Assembly: GCF_008704495.1 (NCBI RefSeq)
Contig: NZ_CP023699.1
Location: 186,001 to 250,000, forward strand
Direction: 5' to 3'
Source: Streptomyces kanamyceticus
GTDB taxonomy: Bacteria; Actinomycetota; Actinomycetes; Streptomycetales; Streptomycetaceae
DNA: 64,000 bases
The position numbers and the translations under genes were made by a program. Of this stretch, positions 37,140 through 46,526 are shown piece by piece. A model generated the notes under the pieces. That model saw only the letters and a list, made by a program, of their open reading frames with translations, ran no database searches and was not told the DNA's origin. How positions within the stretch are numbered: position 1 is the stretch's first letter; each line of letters opens with the position of its first letter.

Positions 37140-38030
37140 TCAGGGACAGACCCGCGTCACGAGGTCGGCCAGCGCCTGCCCGAGTGGCAGGTCGACGCGG
37201 TGGGTGGCCCAGCGGTCGCCGCGCGTGGGGCCCTGGTTGACGATCAGGACCGGCGTTTCCGCGTCGGCAGCCTGTCGTACGAAGCGCAGGCCGGACATGA
37301 CCGTCAGGGAGGAGCCGAGCACGAGCAGCGCGGCGGCCTCGTCGACGTGCTGCCGGCACCGGGCCACCCGCTCGGGCGGGACGTTCTCACCGAAGAAGAC
37401 GACGTCCGGCTTGAGGACGCCGGTGCCGCACGCCGCACAGTCCACCACCCGGAACTCGCGGACCGCCTCGTCGGGCAGGTCCACGTCACCGTCCGGATTG
37501 ACCCGCGCGGCGCGGTAGCGCTCGGCGGCCGCCTCGAACCGGGGATTGGCCGCCCGCAGCCGCCGGTCGAGCTCCGCGCGGTCGGTGAGGCGACCGCAGC
37601 TCAGACAGCGCACCCTGCCCAGACTCCCGTGGAGTTCGATGACACCGCGCGCACCCGCGGCCTGCTGCAGTCCGTCGACGTTCTGGGTGATCACGCCGGT
37701 GACGAGGCCCGCCTCCGCGAGCGTGGCCACGGCCCGGTGACCGGCGTTGGGACGGGCCCGCGTCATGGCCCGCCAGCCCAGCTGGCTGCGGGCCCAGTAG
37801 CGCTGCCGGGCCCATTCGCCGCCGACGAACTCCTGGTACGTCATGGGGGTGTGCTTGCGCAGCGAGCCGTGCTCCCCGCGGTAGTCCGGGATGCCCGACT
37901 CGGTGGAGAGGCCCGCACCGCTCAGCACCACGGCGCCGCCCGCGCGCACGGCGTCGACGACAGCGCCGATGTCGGTCGAGGCGGGAGGGAGGCCGCCGGT
38001 GGGTTCCCAGGTCAACGTGGGTCGCGTCCG
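37140..38030 (-). CDS. Sir2 family NAD-dependent protein deacylase
   Basis: 296 residues. Complete sirtuin signature: GAGLSTESGIPDYRGEHGS, TQNVDGLQQAAGA, the catalytic His in ELHGSLG, zinc cysteines in CLSCGR and CAACGTG, and VLGSSLTVMSG. It removes acyl groups from lysines at the expense of NAD. The domain occupies nearly the whole protein. I use ATG 38030 rather than 38060, as the family alignment begins right after it. Convergent with the LRR gene. Confidence 0.9.
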   Translation of the reverse strand, partial: RTRPTLTWEPTGGLPPASTDIGAVVDAVRAGGAVVLSGAGLSTESGIPDYRGEHGSLRKHTPMTYQEFVGGEWARQRYWARSQLGWRAMTRARPNAGHRAVATLAEAGLVTGVITQNVDGLQQAAGARGVIELHGSLGRVRCLSCGRLTDRAELDRRLRAANPRFEAAAERYRAARVNPDGDVDLPDEAVREFRVVDCAACGTGVLKPDVVFFGENVPPERVARCRQHVDEAAALLVLGSSLTVMSGLRFVRQAADAETPVLIVNQGPTRGDRWATHRVDLPLGQALADLVTRVCP

Positions 38031-38266
38031 CATGCCTACCAGCGTACGTATACGGCGCACCGGCTGGCCCCCGATCCGTCAGGGGGCTGTTCGCAGCACG
38101 GATTCGGGGGACAGCCGCAGCGAGAGGCGACCGTCGGCGCCCCTAGCGTGCTGTGCGTACGGAGAGCGGCCCGGCCCACGCCGAGCGGCCGACTCGCGCC
38201 GTGCCTGCCGAGTCCCGTGTGCCGACCGTCCGACGTCCGACCGTCCAGTCGCAGGAGCCGCACCCC

Positions 38267-39877
38267 ATGAACCGGATCAACGCCCCACGCCGCGCGGTGC
38301 TCGCGCTCGGCACCGCCGCGGCCGCCGCACCCTGGCTCGGCGGCACCCGCTCCCCCGCCCGCGCCGCCGACGATCCCGGCGCGGACGACAAGGGCCTGGC
38401 CGAGCTCGGCATCACCGAGCTCCGCCGCCGGATGGCCCAGGGACGACTCGACGCCGAACAGCTCACCCGCCACTACCTGGACCGCGTCGAGCGCCTCGAC
38501 CCGCTCCTCCACGCCGTCATCGAGGTCAACCCGGACGCCCTGCGCGAGGCCCGCCGCGTGGACGCCGAAGGGGACCCCCGCAAACCGCTGCACGGCATGC
38601 CCATCCTGCTCAAGGACCTGGTGGAGACCGCGGACCGGATGCACACGACGGCCGGATCGCTCGCCCTTGAGGGCCTGCGCCCCGCGGCGGACGCCACGGT
38701 CGCCGCCCGGCTGCGCGCGGCCGGGGCCGTCGTCCTCGGCAAGACCAATCTGAGCGAGTGGGCGGGCGGCATGTCCCTCACCCACCACGCGGGCTGGAGC
38801 GCCCGTGGCGGGCAGACCCGCAATCCGTACAAGCTGGACCGGTCGCCCAACGAGTCGAGCTCCGGCACCGCGGCGGCCGCCGCGGCGGGGCTGTGCGTCG
38901 CCGGGATCGGCACCGAGACGAACGGCTCGATCATCGACCCGGCCTCCGCGAACTGCGTCGTCGGCGTCAAGCCGACCGTCGGCCTGGTCGGACGCGGCGG
39001 CGTGATCCCGGGGGTGCCGAGCCAGGACAGCGTCGGGCCGATCGCGCGCACGGTGCGCGACGCCGCGATCCTGCTCGGCACTCTCGTCGGCGTCGACGGC
39101 CGTGATCCGGCGACCAGGGCGAGCCGCGGCCACTTCTTCCGCGACTACACCCGCTTCCTCGACGCGGACGGGCTGCGCGGGGCCCGCATCGGCGTCCCGC
39201 GCACGGCGTACTTCGGCTACAGCCATCACGCCGACGAGATCGCGGAGCGGGCGATCGCCACGCTGCGCAAGGCCGGGGCGACCATCGTGGACCCCGCCGA
39301 CATCCCCGGCGCCGAGCGCCTCGAGGACCTGCCGAGCTCGATGGTCGTGCAGGCGTACGAGATCAAACGCGCGCTCAACGCCTACCTGGCCGGGGCGCCC
39401 GGCGACCATCCGCGCAGCCTCGCGGAGCTGATCGCGTTCAACCGCGCGCACGCCGACCGCGAGCTCCGCTACGTACAGCAGGACGGCCTGGAGACCGTGC
39501 ACCGGCTGGACTTCACCGAACGCGAGTACCGCAAGGCTCTGGCCACCAACCACCGGCTCTCGCGCGCCGAGGGCATCGACGCGGTGCTGCGCCGGTTCCG
39601 GCTCGACGCGCTCGTCATGCCGACCACGGGACCGCCCGCCAAGATCGACCTGATCCGCGGGGACAGCTACGGCGGCGGCTCGTCGACGCCCGCCGCACTC
39701 GCCGGGTACCCCGCGGTCAGCGTCCCGGCAGGCTTCGCCTCGGGCCTGCCCGTCGGTCTGACCTTCATGGGCACGGCCTGGAGCGAGCCGGTCCTGCTGC
39801 GCCTCGCTCACGCCTACGAACAGGCGAGCCGCGTCCGCCGACCGCCCACCTACCGCCCGGCCGACGTGGGTTTCTGA
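38267..39877 (+). CDS. secreted amidase (amidase signature family)
   Basis: 536 residues. The N terminus has a twin-arginine style signal (PRRAVLALGTAAAAAPW, then ARAAD). The Ser-cisSer-Lys triad can be placed: Lys in ILLKDLVETAD, cis-Ser in NESSSGTAAAAAAG, and the nucleophile Ser in GTETNGSIIDPAS. The family cleaves amide bonds; substrate is open. AGGAG precedes ATG 38267. Because the Tat path exports folded enzymes, it probably works outside the cell or in the envelope. Neighbours give no further clue. Confidence 0.87.
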   Translation: MNRINAPRRAVLALGTAAAAAPWLGGTRSPARAADDPGADDKGLAELGITELRRRMAQGRLDAEQLTRHYLDRVERLDPLLHAVIEVNPDALREARRVDAEGDPRKPLHGMPILLKDLVETADRMHTTAGSLALEGLRPAADATVAARLRAAGAVVLGKTNLSEWAGGMSLTHHAGWSARGGQTRNPYKLDRSPNESSSGTAAAAAAGLCVAGIGTETNGSIIDPASANCVVGVKPTVGLVGRGGVIPGVPSQDSVGPIARTVRDAAILLGTLVGVDGRDPATRASRGHFFRDYTRFLDADGLRGARIGVPRTAYFGYSHHADEIAERAIATLRKAGATIVDPADIPGAERLEDLPSSMVVQAYEIKRALNAYLAGAPGDHPRSLAELIAFNRAHADRELRYVQQDGLETVHRLDFTEREYRKALATNHRLSRAEGIDAVLRRFRLDALVMPTTGPPAKIDLIRGDSYGGGSSTPAALAGYPAVSVPAGFASGLPVGLTFMGTAWSEPVLLRLAHAYEQASRVRRPPTYRPADVGF

Positions 39878-39921
39878 CACGGCGTACGGAGCCCCTGCGC
39901 CCGGGAGTAGATTCGTGCGGC

Positions 39922-40844
39922 ATGCAGGCAGTGGTGATCGGAGACAAGGGTGCGTTCCGGCTCGTGGAGCGCGCGGATCCGGTGGCCGGGCCAGGGGCGA
40001 CTATCCGGCGCCGCCCGGCTGGCCGGACGACATCCCCGGGCTCGAGATCGCCGGTGAGGTCGAGCGGACAGGCGCTGGCGTCACGGGTGTGGGTGTCGGT
40101 GACCGGGTGATGGCCCTCGTGGGCGGTGGGGGCCATGCGGAGCGGATCGTGGTGCCCGCCGACATCCTCCTTCCGGTTCCGGCGGGGCTGTCCTGGCCGG
40201 AGGCGGCGGGCTTTCCTGAGGCGTTCAGCACGGCCTGGGACGCGCTGGTCCTTCAGGCCCAGGTGCGCGCGGGCGACCAGGTCCTGGTCACCGGGGCCGC
40301 TGGTGGGGTCGGCACGGCCATGGTGCAGGTGGCCGCCGCTTCCGGCGCCCACGTGGTGGCCAGTGTGCGGCGGCCCGAACTGCACGACCGCGTCAGGGGA
40401 CTTGCCCTCGACGCCCCCGACGGCCCCGTCGGCGGCGTGGAGGTGGTGCTCCCCGGTGCGGAGCGCGACCGCGCACCGTACGACGTCATCGTCGAACTGG
40501 TCGGCGGGGACGACTGCTTGGCGCGGGTCGAACTCCTGCGTACGGGCGGAAAGATCCTCGTCGTGGGGGTCCAGGGCGGGGCGGTGGCTCCCTTGCGCAT
40601 GTTCGATCTGATGCTCGCGCGCGCCCAGTTGATCGGCACCACCATCAGGGGCCGCTCCCCCGCGGAGAAGTCGCTCCTCGCGGCCGAGGTGCGCACCCGC
40701 GTCGTCGCGCTGCTGGCCGAAGGCCGGTTGCGCGTACCCGTCGACACCGCCCTCCCGCTGGAGCGCTACGCGGAGGCGTACGCCCGGCTCGGCGGCCCCG
40801 GGAAGTTCGGCAAGGTCGTCATGACCGGACCCGGCAGCCGCTAG
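39922..40844 (+). pseudogene. quinone oxidoreductase (zinc-free MDR), internal deletion with frame change
   Basis: The start MQAVVIGDKGAFRLVERADP and the rest (GDYPAPPGWPDDIPGLEIAG, the NADPH motif TGAAGGVGTAMVQ, ending GKFGKVVMTG) are in different frames. At about 39997-40000 roughly 15-20 residues normally linking them (the VRVxAxGxNRxDxxQRxG segment) are missing. Unlike the other breaks in the window this needs more than one base, so it looks like a true deletion, perhaps between short G-rich repeats. TAGATT at 39908-39913 suggests a leaderless promoter. Its stop shares CTAG with the convergent SDR gene. Confidence 0.72.
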
Positions 40845-41593
40845 CTCTGGGCCGTGGGCCGTACGACGATCTCGTTCACGTCGACGGCGGCGGGCTGCCC
40901 GATGGCGTAGGCGATCGCCCGGGCGATCGCGTCGGGCGGGATCGCGACGCGATCCCTGGCCGCCGAGATCTCCGCCCTGACCCGCTCGTTGGTCGACGCC
41001 TCGGCGAATTCGGTGCCGATCATGCCGGGCGAGACCGTGGTCACCCGCAGGGAGTCCCCGGCTTCCTGGCGCAGCCCTTCGCAGATGGTCCGCACCGCGA
41101 CCTTCGTTCCCGCGTAGACGGCCATGTTCGGCACGATGCGGAACGCCGCGGTGGAGCCGGTGGTGATGAAGTGGCCGCTCCCCTGCGCCCGGAAGACCGG
41201 CAGCGCGGCACCGATCCCGTGCAGCAGCCCTTTGATGTTCACGTCGACCAGGTGGTCCCACTCGTCGACGCGCAGGTCGTCGAGCGGCGAGAGCGTCCCC
41301 ACCCCCGCGTTGCTGATCAGCACGTCGAGGCGGCCGAACCGCTCGACGGCCAGCGCGACCAGGGCGTGCAGGTCATCCCGCCTGGTCACATCGGTGCGCA
41401 GGTGCACGGCCTCGCCACCCGCGTCCCCGATCCTGTCCGCCACGGCCGCGAGGCGCTCGACCCCGCGGCCGCCCAGGACGACCCGCGCACCCTGCTCGGC
41501 GAGCAGCAATGCCGTCGCCTCGCCGATGCCGCTGCCCGCGCCCGTGATCGCCACGACCTTGCCTTCGATTCCCGACATTTCGATACCTGACAT
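40841..41593 (-). CDS. short-chain dehydrogenase/reductase
   Basis: 250 residues, classical SDR. Cofactor motif TGAGSGIGEATALL, NAG in ISNAGVGTL, catalytic Ser near ITTGSTAAF and Tyr/Lys in YAGTKVA. An acidic-poor second strand (GGRGVERL) suggests NADP. GAGGGA supports ATG 41593. It is divergent from an MmyB-type XRE regulator, a very common Streptomyces pairing in which the regulator controls the reductase. The stop codons of this gene and the quinone oxidoreductase overlap. Confidence 0.86.
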   Translation of the reverse strand: MSGIEMSGIEGKVVAITGAGSGIGEATALLLAEQGARVVLGGRGVERLAAVADRIGDAGGEAVHLRTDVTRRDDLHALVALAVERFGRLDVLISNAGVGTLSPLDDLRVDEWDHLVDVNIKGLLHGIGAALPVFRAQGSGHFITTGSTAAFRIVPNMAVYAGTKVAVRTICEGLRQEAGDSLRVTTVSPGMIGTEFAEASTNERVRAEISAARDRVAIPPDAIARAIAYAIGQPAAVDVNEIVVRPTAQS

Positions 41594-41653
41594 GGGGTCC
41601 CTCGTTTCTCTCCCGCTGCGGCTTCTGCCACCGTCAGTCTGCGAGAGCCGGAC

Positions 41654-41685
41654 CCTGGTATACAGAACGTGTTCATCCTGGAATA
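41654..41685. promoter_or_regulatory. direct repeat in the SDR/XRE divergent promoter
   Basis: CCTGGTATA (41654-41662) and CCTGGAATA (41677-41685) are direct copies 23 bases apart, two helical turns, just upstream of the regulator start. Candidate operator for the XRE protein. Confidence 0.45.
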
Positions 41686-41701
41686 AGAGGTGCCATCCGT
41701 C

Positions 41702-42523
41702 ATGCCGCAAGGTCCCGAACAACGCCGTGAACTGGGCGCTTTCCTGCGCAGTCGCAGGGAGCGCGTCTCCCCTGACGAGGTCGGCCTGCCTCTTACCGGC
41801 CGACGCCGCACGCCGGGGCTGCGCAGGGAGGAACTCGCGCTGCTCGCCGGGATCAGCGCCACCTGGTACACGTACTTGGAGCAGGGCAGGGACATCCGCG
41901 CCTCGGACCAGGTGCTCGACGCCCTCGCCCGGACGCTCCGGCTCGACCAGGGCGAACACGACCATCTCCGGCGGCTCGCGGGCCACGCGCGCCCGGCCGG
42001 GGCCGAGACCGAGGTGCCCGCGCCGCTCCCCTCCGAGGTGGCGGCCGTCCCCCGGCTGCTCCAGCCGCAGCCCGCGTACATCATCGACGGCACGTACGAC
42101 GTGCTCAGTCACAACCGGGCGGCGGAGGAACTCTTCCCCCACCTCACCGAAGCCCCAGGCACACCGTCGAACTTCGCCCGCTGGACGTTCCTCGATCCCG
42201 CGGCCCGCGACGTGGTGGTCGACTGGGAGGCGGAGGCGCGGGGCCTGCTCGCCCGGCTGCGGACACTGGCAGGACGCCATCCCGACGACCCGCGCTACCG
42301 CGCGCTCGTCGACGAGTTGAAGGCCGGTAGCAAGGAAGTACGGGCGTGGTGGCCCCGGTACGACGTACAGGTCAGGCACGGCGGGCGGAAACGGCTGCGG
42401 CGGCCGGGACCGGGGGTGACCGAGTACGCGTACACGGCGTTCCATCTGGCCGAGCAGCCCGATCACACCCTGGTGATCTACGTCGCCGATGGTGCGTCGG
42501 AAGGGAACGGCGGCGCGCTCTGA
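41702..42523 (+). CDS. XRE-family regulator with MmyB-like ligand domain
   Basis: 273 residues. Helix-turn-helix in RRRTPGLRREELALLAGISA and WYTYLEQGRDIRAS, followed by the MmyB-like PAS-related sensor (YIIDGTYDVLSHNRAAEELF, NFARWTFLDPAARDVVVDWE). These regulators, named after a gene in the methylenomycin cluster, usually regulate an adjacent oxidoreductase in response to a hydrophobic ligand. ATG 41702 is preferred; GTG 41690 is also possible. Divergent from the SDR gene. Confidence 0.88.
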   Translation: MPQGPEQRRELGAFLRSRRERVSPDEVGLPLTGRRRTPGLRREELALLAGISATWYTYLEQGRDIRASDQVLDALARTLRLDQGEHDHLRRLAGHARPAGAETEVPAPLPSEVAAVPRLLQPQPAYIIDGTYDVLSHNRAAEELFPHLTEAPGTPSNFARWTFLDPAARDVVVDWEAEARGLLARLRTLAGRHPDDPRYRALVDELKAGSKEVRAWWPRYDVQVRHGGRKRLRRPGPGVTEYAYTAFHLAEQPDHTLVIYVADGASEGNGGAL

Positions 42524-42657
42524 TCGGAAGGGCCCGGCGGCAGGCTCTGATCAGCCCGGACGCTCACCGGTGAAGGGCGCGTATTCGTCTCCCCCCGGCA
42601 TGTGCGCCGTGCTTCGATGCCCGGTACCGGCGGCACCGACGCCAGGAGGAATCCGTC

Positions 42658-43680
42658 ATGAGCGTGCTGTCCACCCGCCTTACGGAGAGGTTCGCCGTCC
42701 GCTACCCGTTCGCCTGTGCCGGGATGGCCTTCGCGGGCGGCACCGCCGACCTCGCCGTGGCGGTCTCCACGGCGGGCGGGATCGGCGCGGTGGGGGCCGG
42801 GCTCATGCCCGCGGACCGGCTCAGGCAGATCGTTCGCGAGATCCGCGCGCGGGCGGGGAGCGCGCCCTTCCACGTCAACCTGATCACGTACTTCGACACC
42901 GCCGACAGCGTCCGCGTCTGTGTCGAGGAGCGGGTGCCGATCGTGTCCTTCCACTGGGGGCACCCACCGGCCGAGCAGCTCAAGTACCTGCGCGAGGCCG
43001 GGATCTCGGTGTGGGAACAGGTCGCGTCCGCCGAAGCGGCCGAGCGCGCCGCCGACGACGGCGTGGAGGTCGTCGTCGCCCAGGGCTGGGAGGCGGGCGG
43101 GCACAACTACGGCGGCCTGCCCACCATGGTCGGCGTGCCCGAGATCGTGGACGCCGTGGGCGAGCGCGCCCTCGTCCTCGCGGCGGGCGGGATCAGCGAA
43201 GGACGCCAGGTCGCCGCCGCGCTGTGCCTGGGCGCCGACGGCGTATGGGTGGGCACGCGCCTTGTCGCGTCGCAGGAGGCCGACGTGCATCCGGAGCACC
43301 ACCGGCGGCTGGTCTCCGCCCTGGGCCAGGACACCGTGCGGACCGCGGTCTTCGGCCCCGAGTGGCCGGAGTTCAACCCGATGCGGGTGCAGCGCGACCG
43401 GGTGGTGGCCGAGTGGCACGAACGGCTCGCCGAGGTACCGACCGACCGTGCCGCGCTCGAACAGGTGGGCACCACGGTCTTCCAGGGAGAGGAGACGGTG
43501 CTGCGCAAGTTCAACGTGCTGCCCCCGACCCCCGCGACCGTGGCCGACTGGGAGGAGATGCCGTGGCTGATGGGGCAGGGCGTCGGCCTCATCCATGACG
43601 TCAGGCCCGCCGGGGACATCGTGCGGGACATGATGGACCAGGCTGAACACGTACTGACCCGCTTCCGGGCCGACCTCTGA
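42658..43680 (+). CDS. nitronate monooxygenase (NPD-like FMN enzyme)
   Basis: 340 residues, a TIM barrel. FMN and substrate segments: CAGMAFAGGTADLAVAVSTA, GGIGAVGAGLM, QGWEAGGHNYG, AAGGISEGRQVAAALCLGAD. It oxidises alkyl nitronates such as propionate 3-nitronate to carbonyl compounds, a defence against nitro toxins, or may act as an enoyl reductase-like protein. GGAGGAATCC precedes ATG 42658. It sits downstream of the XRE regulator in the same direction with 134 bases between. Confidence 0.84.
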   Translation: MSVLSTRLTERFAVRYPFACAGMAFAGGTADLAVAVSTAGGIGAVGAGLMPADRLRQIVREIRARAGSAPFHVNLITYFDTADSVRVCVEERVPIVSFHWGHPPAEQLKYLREAGISVWEQVASAEAAERAADDGVEVVVAQGWEAGGHNYGGLPTMVGVPEIVDAVGERALVLAAGGISEGRQVAAALCLGADGVWVGTRLVASQEADVHPEHHRRLVSALGQDTVRTAVFGPEWPEFNPMRVQRDRVVAEWHERLAEVPTDRAALEQVGTTVFQGEETVLRKFNVLPPTPATVADWEEMPWLMGQGVGLIHDVRPAGDIVRDMMDQAEHVLTRFRADL

Positions 43681-43699
43681 CGAGCGGTTCTCAGGGTCC

Positions 43700-45094
43700 T
43701 CAGGAGCGAAGGCCCTCCGTCGTCACCGCCTGAGCGGTCGCCCGCGCCGCGCGGGCGTCGGCCGCGCGGTTCACCAGCAGCACCGTCAGGTGCGCGACGA
43801 CCGCGGTGAGCACGATCAGCGGCATCTGGTCGTACGCGTCCTCGCCCATCAGCAGCACGGTGAGCACCGCGCTGCACAGCGGAAGGCCCATCACCGCCGT
43901 CGCCGCGGCGCAGATGCCGAGCGCGAGGGCCGGAGTCGTACCGAGGCCGGGAAGTCCCGCGCAGGCCAGGGCCGCCGCCGCGCCGAGCAGCAGGGCGGGG
44001 AAGATCGGTCCGCCGCGCAGGCTCCCGAGGCTGATGCTCCAGGCGAGTCCCTTGCAGACGACCAGGGCGAGCAGCGCCGCCACGGACCACGCGCCCGGGT
44101 CCGCCGCGAGATGGCCGAGGGTCGCCTGGCCGGAGAGCGCGGCTTCTTCCGGGGAGCGCCCCGTGATCAGCGCGTACGCGGTGAGGCAGCCGCCCACCGC
44201 GACGGCGCAGCCGACCGTGCGGACCGCGGTGTGTTCGCCGCCCGTCCAGCGCCCTGTCACCCGGCCGAGCCGCCGGGTCAGCGCGACGCCGCCCGCGATG
44301 AGCGCGGCGAGCGGGATGCCCCACAGGAAGTCGCCCGCGTCGGGGTTGGCCACGGGCGGCACGGTGGGCAGTCCGAGCCCGCCGATGGAGAGGCCCGTCC
44401 AGGCGCCGAAGCCGGTGAAGACCACCGCTCCCGCGGCGCTCGCGGTGAGGCAGGGCAGCAGCAGGACGACTAGGCGGGCACCGGCAAGGCCTGCCGCCTC
44501 GACGACGAGGAGTGCCGCGACGACAGGACCGCCGAGGATCGTGGAGATGGCCGCCGTGGATCCGGCGGTGGCGACGAGTGCCGTCGTCTGCGGATCGCTC
44601 GCGCCCTTGATGCGTCGTACGGCCAGCAGGGCGAGCCCGCTGCCCACCGCCATGAGCGGCGCTTCGGGCCCGAGGACCACGCCGAACGGCAGCGTCATGA
44701 GCGCCGCGAGGACGACGCCCGGCAGTTCGCGCGGGCCGATGGGCGCCCCGCCGAGGCCGTTCACCGGCAGGTGCCCGCCGCCGCCCGGCGCCCGGGAGAC
44801 GATCGGGGCCAGGAGCAGTCCGGCGAGCGCGAGGGCGGGCAGGGGCCACCACCAGGGCGCTTCCCGGTAGCCCATGGCCTTGGGGAGGTTCGTCCAGACC
44901 TCGTGCTGGAGCCAGTGCTGCAGTCCCACGAAGAAGAAGCAGGCGAGCGCGATGAGCACGCCGAAGACGAGGGAGAGCAGGAGCATCCGGAGGTAGCGGC
45001 CGCTGAGCAGGATCCGGTACGGGGCATCCGGCGGAACGTCGGGCCCCGCGTCCTCGGTGGGGTGGCTGGCCGCGGGGCCTTCGGCGGCGGTCAC
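43700..45094 (-). CDS. ClC family chloride channel/transporter
   Basis: 464 residues, 11-13 hydrophobic stretches. The ClC signatures are GPEAP (with the gating Glu), and GSLRGGPIFPALLLGAAAAL for the GxFxP element. It moves chloride in exchange for protons or as a channel. No CBS domains follow. Start GTG 45094 gives a 30-residue Pro/Asp-rich cytoplasmic head; upstream starts exist but are out of family range. Part of a run of ion-related membrane genes (to 49.4 kb). Confidence 0.86.
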   Translation of the reverse strand: MTAAEGPAASHPTEDAGPDVPPDAPYRILLSGRYLRMLLLSLVFGVLIALACFFFVGLQHWLQHEVWTNLPKAMGYREAPWWWPLPALALAGLLLAPIVSRAPGGGGHLPVNGLGGAPIGPRELPGVVLAALMTLPFGVVLGPEAPLMAVGSGLALLAVRRIKGASDPQTTALVATAGSTAAISTILGGPVVAALLVVEAAGLAGARLVVLLLPCLTASAAGAVVFTGFGAWTGLSIGGLGLPTVPPVANPDAGDFLWGIPLAALIAGGVALTRRLGRVTGRWTGGEHTAVRTVGCAVAVGGCLTAYALITGRSPEEAALSGQATLGHLAADPGAWSVAALLALVVCKGLAWSISLGSLRGGPIFPALLLGAAAALACAGLPGLGTTPALALGICAAATAVMGLPLCSAVLTVLLMGEDAYDQMPLIVLTAVVAHLTVLLVNRAADARAARATAQAVTTEGLRS

Positions 45095-45213
45095 GCGCTG
45101 CCTGCCCGTGCGGCGCGCCGAGAGCCGGATCCCGTGCACACAGCCATGGCGACCATCCAAGGACCGTTCAGGACGAAGGGACGAAGGGGCGGCGGGGCGG
45201 CGGGGCGGCGTGG

Positions 45214-45723
45214 TCAGCCCCGGCTCACCGCGCTGCGGGCCACCGAGGACAGTAGCGAACCGATGGCGACGCCGATGAGCAGGTAGACGGCCGCGGTGCC
45301 GATCTTCGCGGGGAGGGACGCCGCCGCGGTGAAGGGAAGCAGCACCATGACCGCCGTGGCGAGCGCGACGATCCAGGCGAAGAACCGCTCGGGGCGCGGG
45401 GTCCCCGCGATCAGCAGGTGCAGCAGCGCGGTCGCCGCGAGCGCCGCGACGGCGGCGCCGCCTGCCAGGGCGCCCGTGGTGGCGTCGCCCATGGCGCCGT
45501 CGCTCTCGGGTGCGAACACGGCGATGCCGAGCACACCGCGTACGAGCATCAGCGCGACGACGGCGGTGAGCGCGGCGACCACCGCGGTCATCACGCCGCC
45601 CGCCCACAGCCGCCCTGCGTCGAGGCGCGGCCCCGCGGGCGGCAGGGGCGTCGGATCGGGCGAGGGCGGCGGGACGCTGTAGGGCGCGGTCGACCGGCCG
45701 TAAGGGCTGTTCGGTGATTCCAC
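45214..45723 (-). CDS. DUF6069 family membrane protein
   Basis: 169 residues with a Pro-rich 35-residue head and four helices (LWAGGVMTAVVAALTAVVAL, ALAGGAAVAALAATALLHLL, FFAWIVALATAVMVLLPF, AVYLLIGVAIGSLLSSV). The arrangement matches DUF6069, a family common in actinomycetes with no assigned role. It follows the SHOCT gene in the same direction and may share its transcript. Confidence 0.72.
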   Translation of the reverse strand: MESPNSPYGRSTAPYSVPPPSPDPTPLPPAGPRLDAGRLWAGGVMTAVVAALTAVVALMLVRGVLGIAVFAPESDGAMGDATTGALAGGAAVAALAATALLHLLIAGTPRPERFFAWIVALATAVMVLLPFTAAASLPAKIGTAAVYLLIGVAIGSLLSSVARSAVSRG

Positions 45724-45753
45724 GAGGGCGATTCCTTTTGCGGGAGGGGGAAT

Positions 45754-46182
45754 TCAGGCGAGCAGTTTCGTCTTGGCCTGGGCGAATTCGTCGTCGGTGA
45801 GTGCGCCGGAGTCGTGCAGTTGGGCGAGCCGGACGAGTTCGTCGGTACCGCTCGATCCGCTCGCGCCGTTCGATCCGCTCGATCCGCTCTGTTGCCCGTC
45901 CGCGGCCGTCTTGCGGATGTAGTCCTGGAAGGCCGCCTCCGCCTTCCGTGACCGGTCGACGTCCCGTTGCCCCATGCCGCGTCCGCGCACGATCACGTAG
46001 ACCAGCACGCCGAGGTACGGGAGCACGATGCAGAAGATCAGCCAGCCCGCCTTGGCCCAACCGCTCAGTTCCTCGTCGCGGAAGACGTCCATGACGACCC
46101 TGAAGAGCAGGAAGAGCCACATGATCCAGAGGAAGAAGAACAGCATCGTGAGAAAGAGGTCGAGAAGCGGATAGTCGTCCAT
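45754..46182 (-). CDS. membrane protein with PLDc_N and SHOCT domains
   Basis: 142 residues. Two hydrophobic helices (LFLTMLFFFLWIMWLFLLFR and AGWLIFCIVLPYLGVLVYVI) form the PLDc_N-type anchor, followed by a Ser/Gly linker (GSSGSNGASGSSG, encoded by a short repeat) and a C-terminal SHOCT motif (ELVRLAQLHDSGALTDDEFA then KTKLLA). SHOCT domains probably mediate oligomerisation. AGAGGA supports ATG 46182; an in-frame start further up at 46230 would add a hydrophilic head. Confidence 0.8.
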   Translation of the reverse strand: MDDYPLLDLFLTMLFFFLWIMWLFLLFRVVMDVFRDEELSGWAKAGWLIFCIVLPYLGVLVYVIVRGRGMGQRDVDRSRKAEAAFQDYIRKTAADGQQSGSSGSNGASGSSGTDELVRLAQLHDSGALTDDEFAQAKTKLLA

Positions 46183-46306
46183 GACGTCCTCTTTTCCGTC
46201 GCCGCACAGAGGTTTTCCCTCGCCGCGCACATCGCGGACTAAAAGGGACGAAGGGGGTGCGGACAGTGCTTCGAAGTATCACCGCGCCCTGGGATTCGCG
46301 CATTTC

Positions 46307-46347
46307 CGGGACGCCGGTTCGCGCACTTCGGGACGCCGGTTCGCGCA
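46307..46347. repeat. two 19-bp direct repeats, 22-bp period, in a gene-free stretch
   Basis: CGGGACGCCGGTTCGCGCA is present at 46307-46325 and 46329-46347, exactly repeated with a CTT between; a partial third copy (TTCGCGCA) lies just before. It is in the divergent gap 46183-46526 between the SHOCT and subtilase genes, which otherwise holds no gene. Confidence 0.6.
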
Positions 46348-46526
46348 GTCACCTGATTGGCTGACCCGCCTCGCCTCGGGGCCCCGCGGACGATCCCCTG
46401 GGCAGCACGGACATGCGGCGAGGAGGCGACCGTGGCGCAGGACGACGGACCGGCCACCGGGCGCGGCGTCCCGACCGGTGGCCCCGTTACCACCCCACTC
46501 GGCACCTCGACCCAAGGAGACCTCTG

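Noticed and set aside
45841..45896. CRISPR-like short repeats in the SHOCT gene
   Set aside because: They are a coding Ser/Gly linker of irregular short units without spacers.
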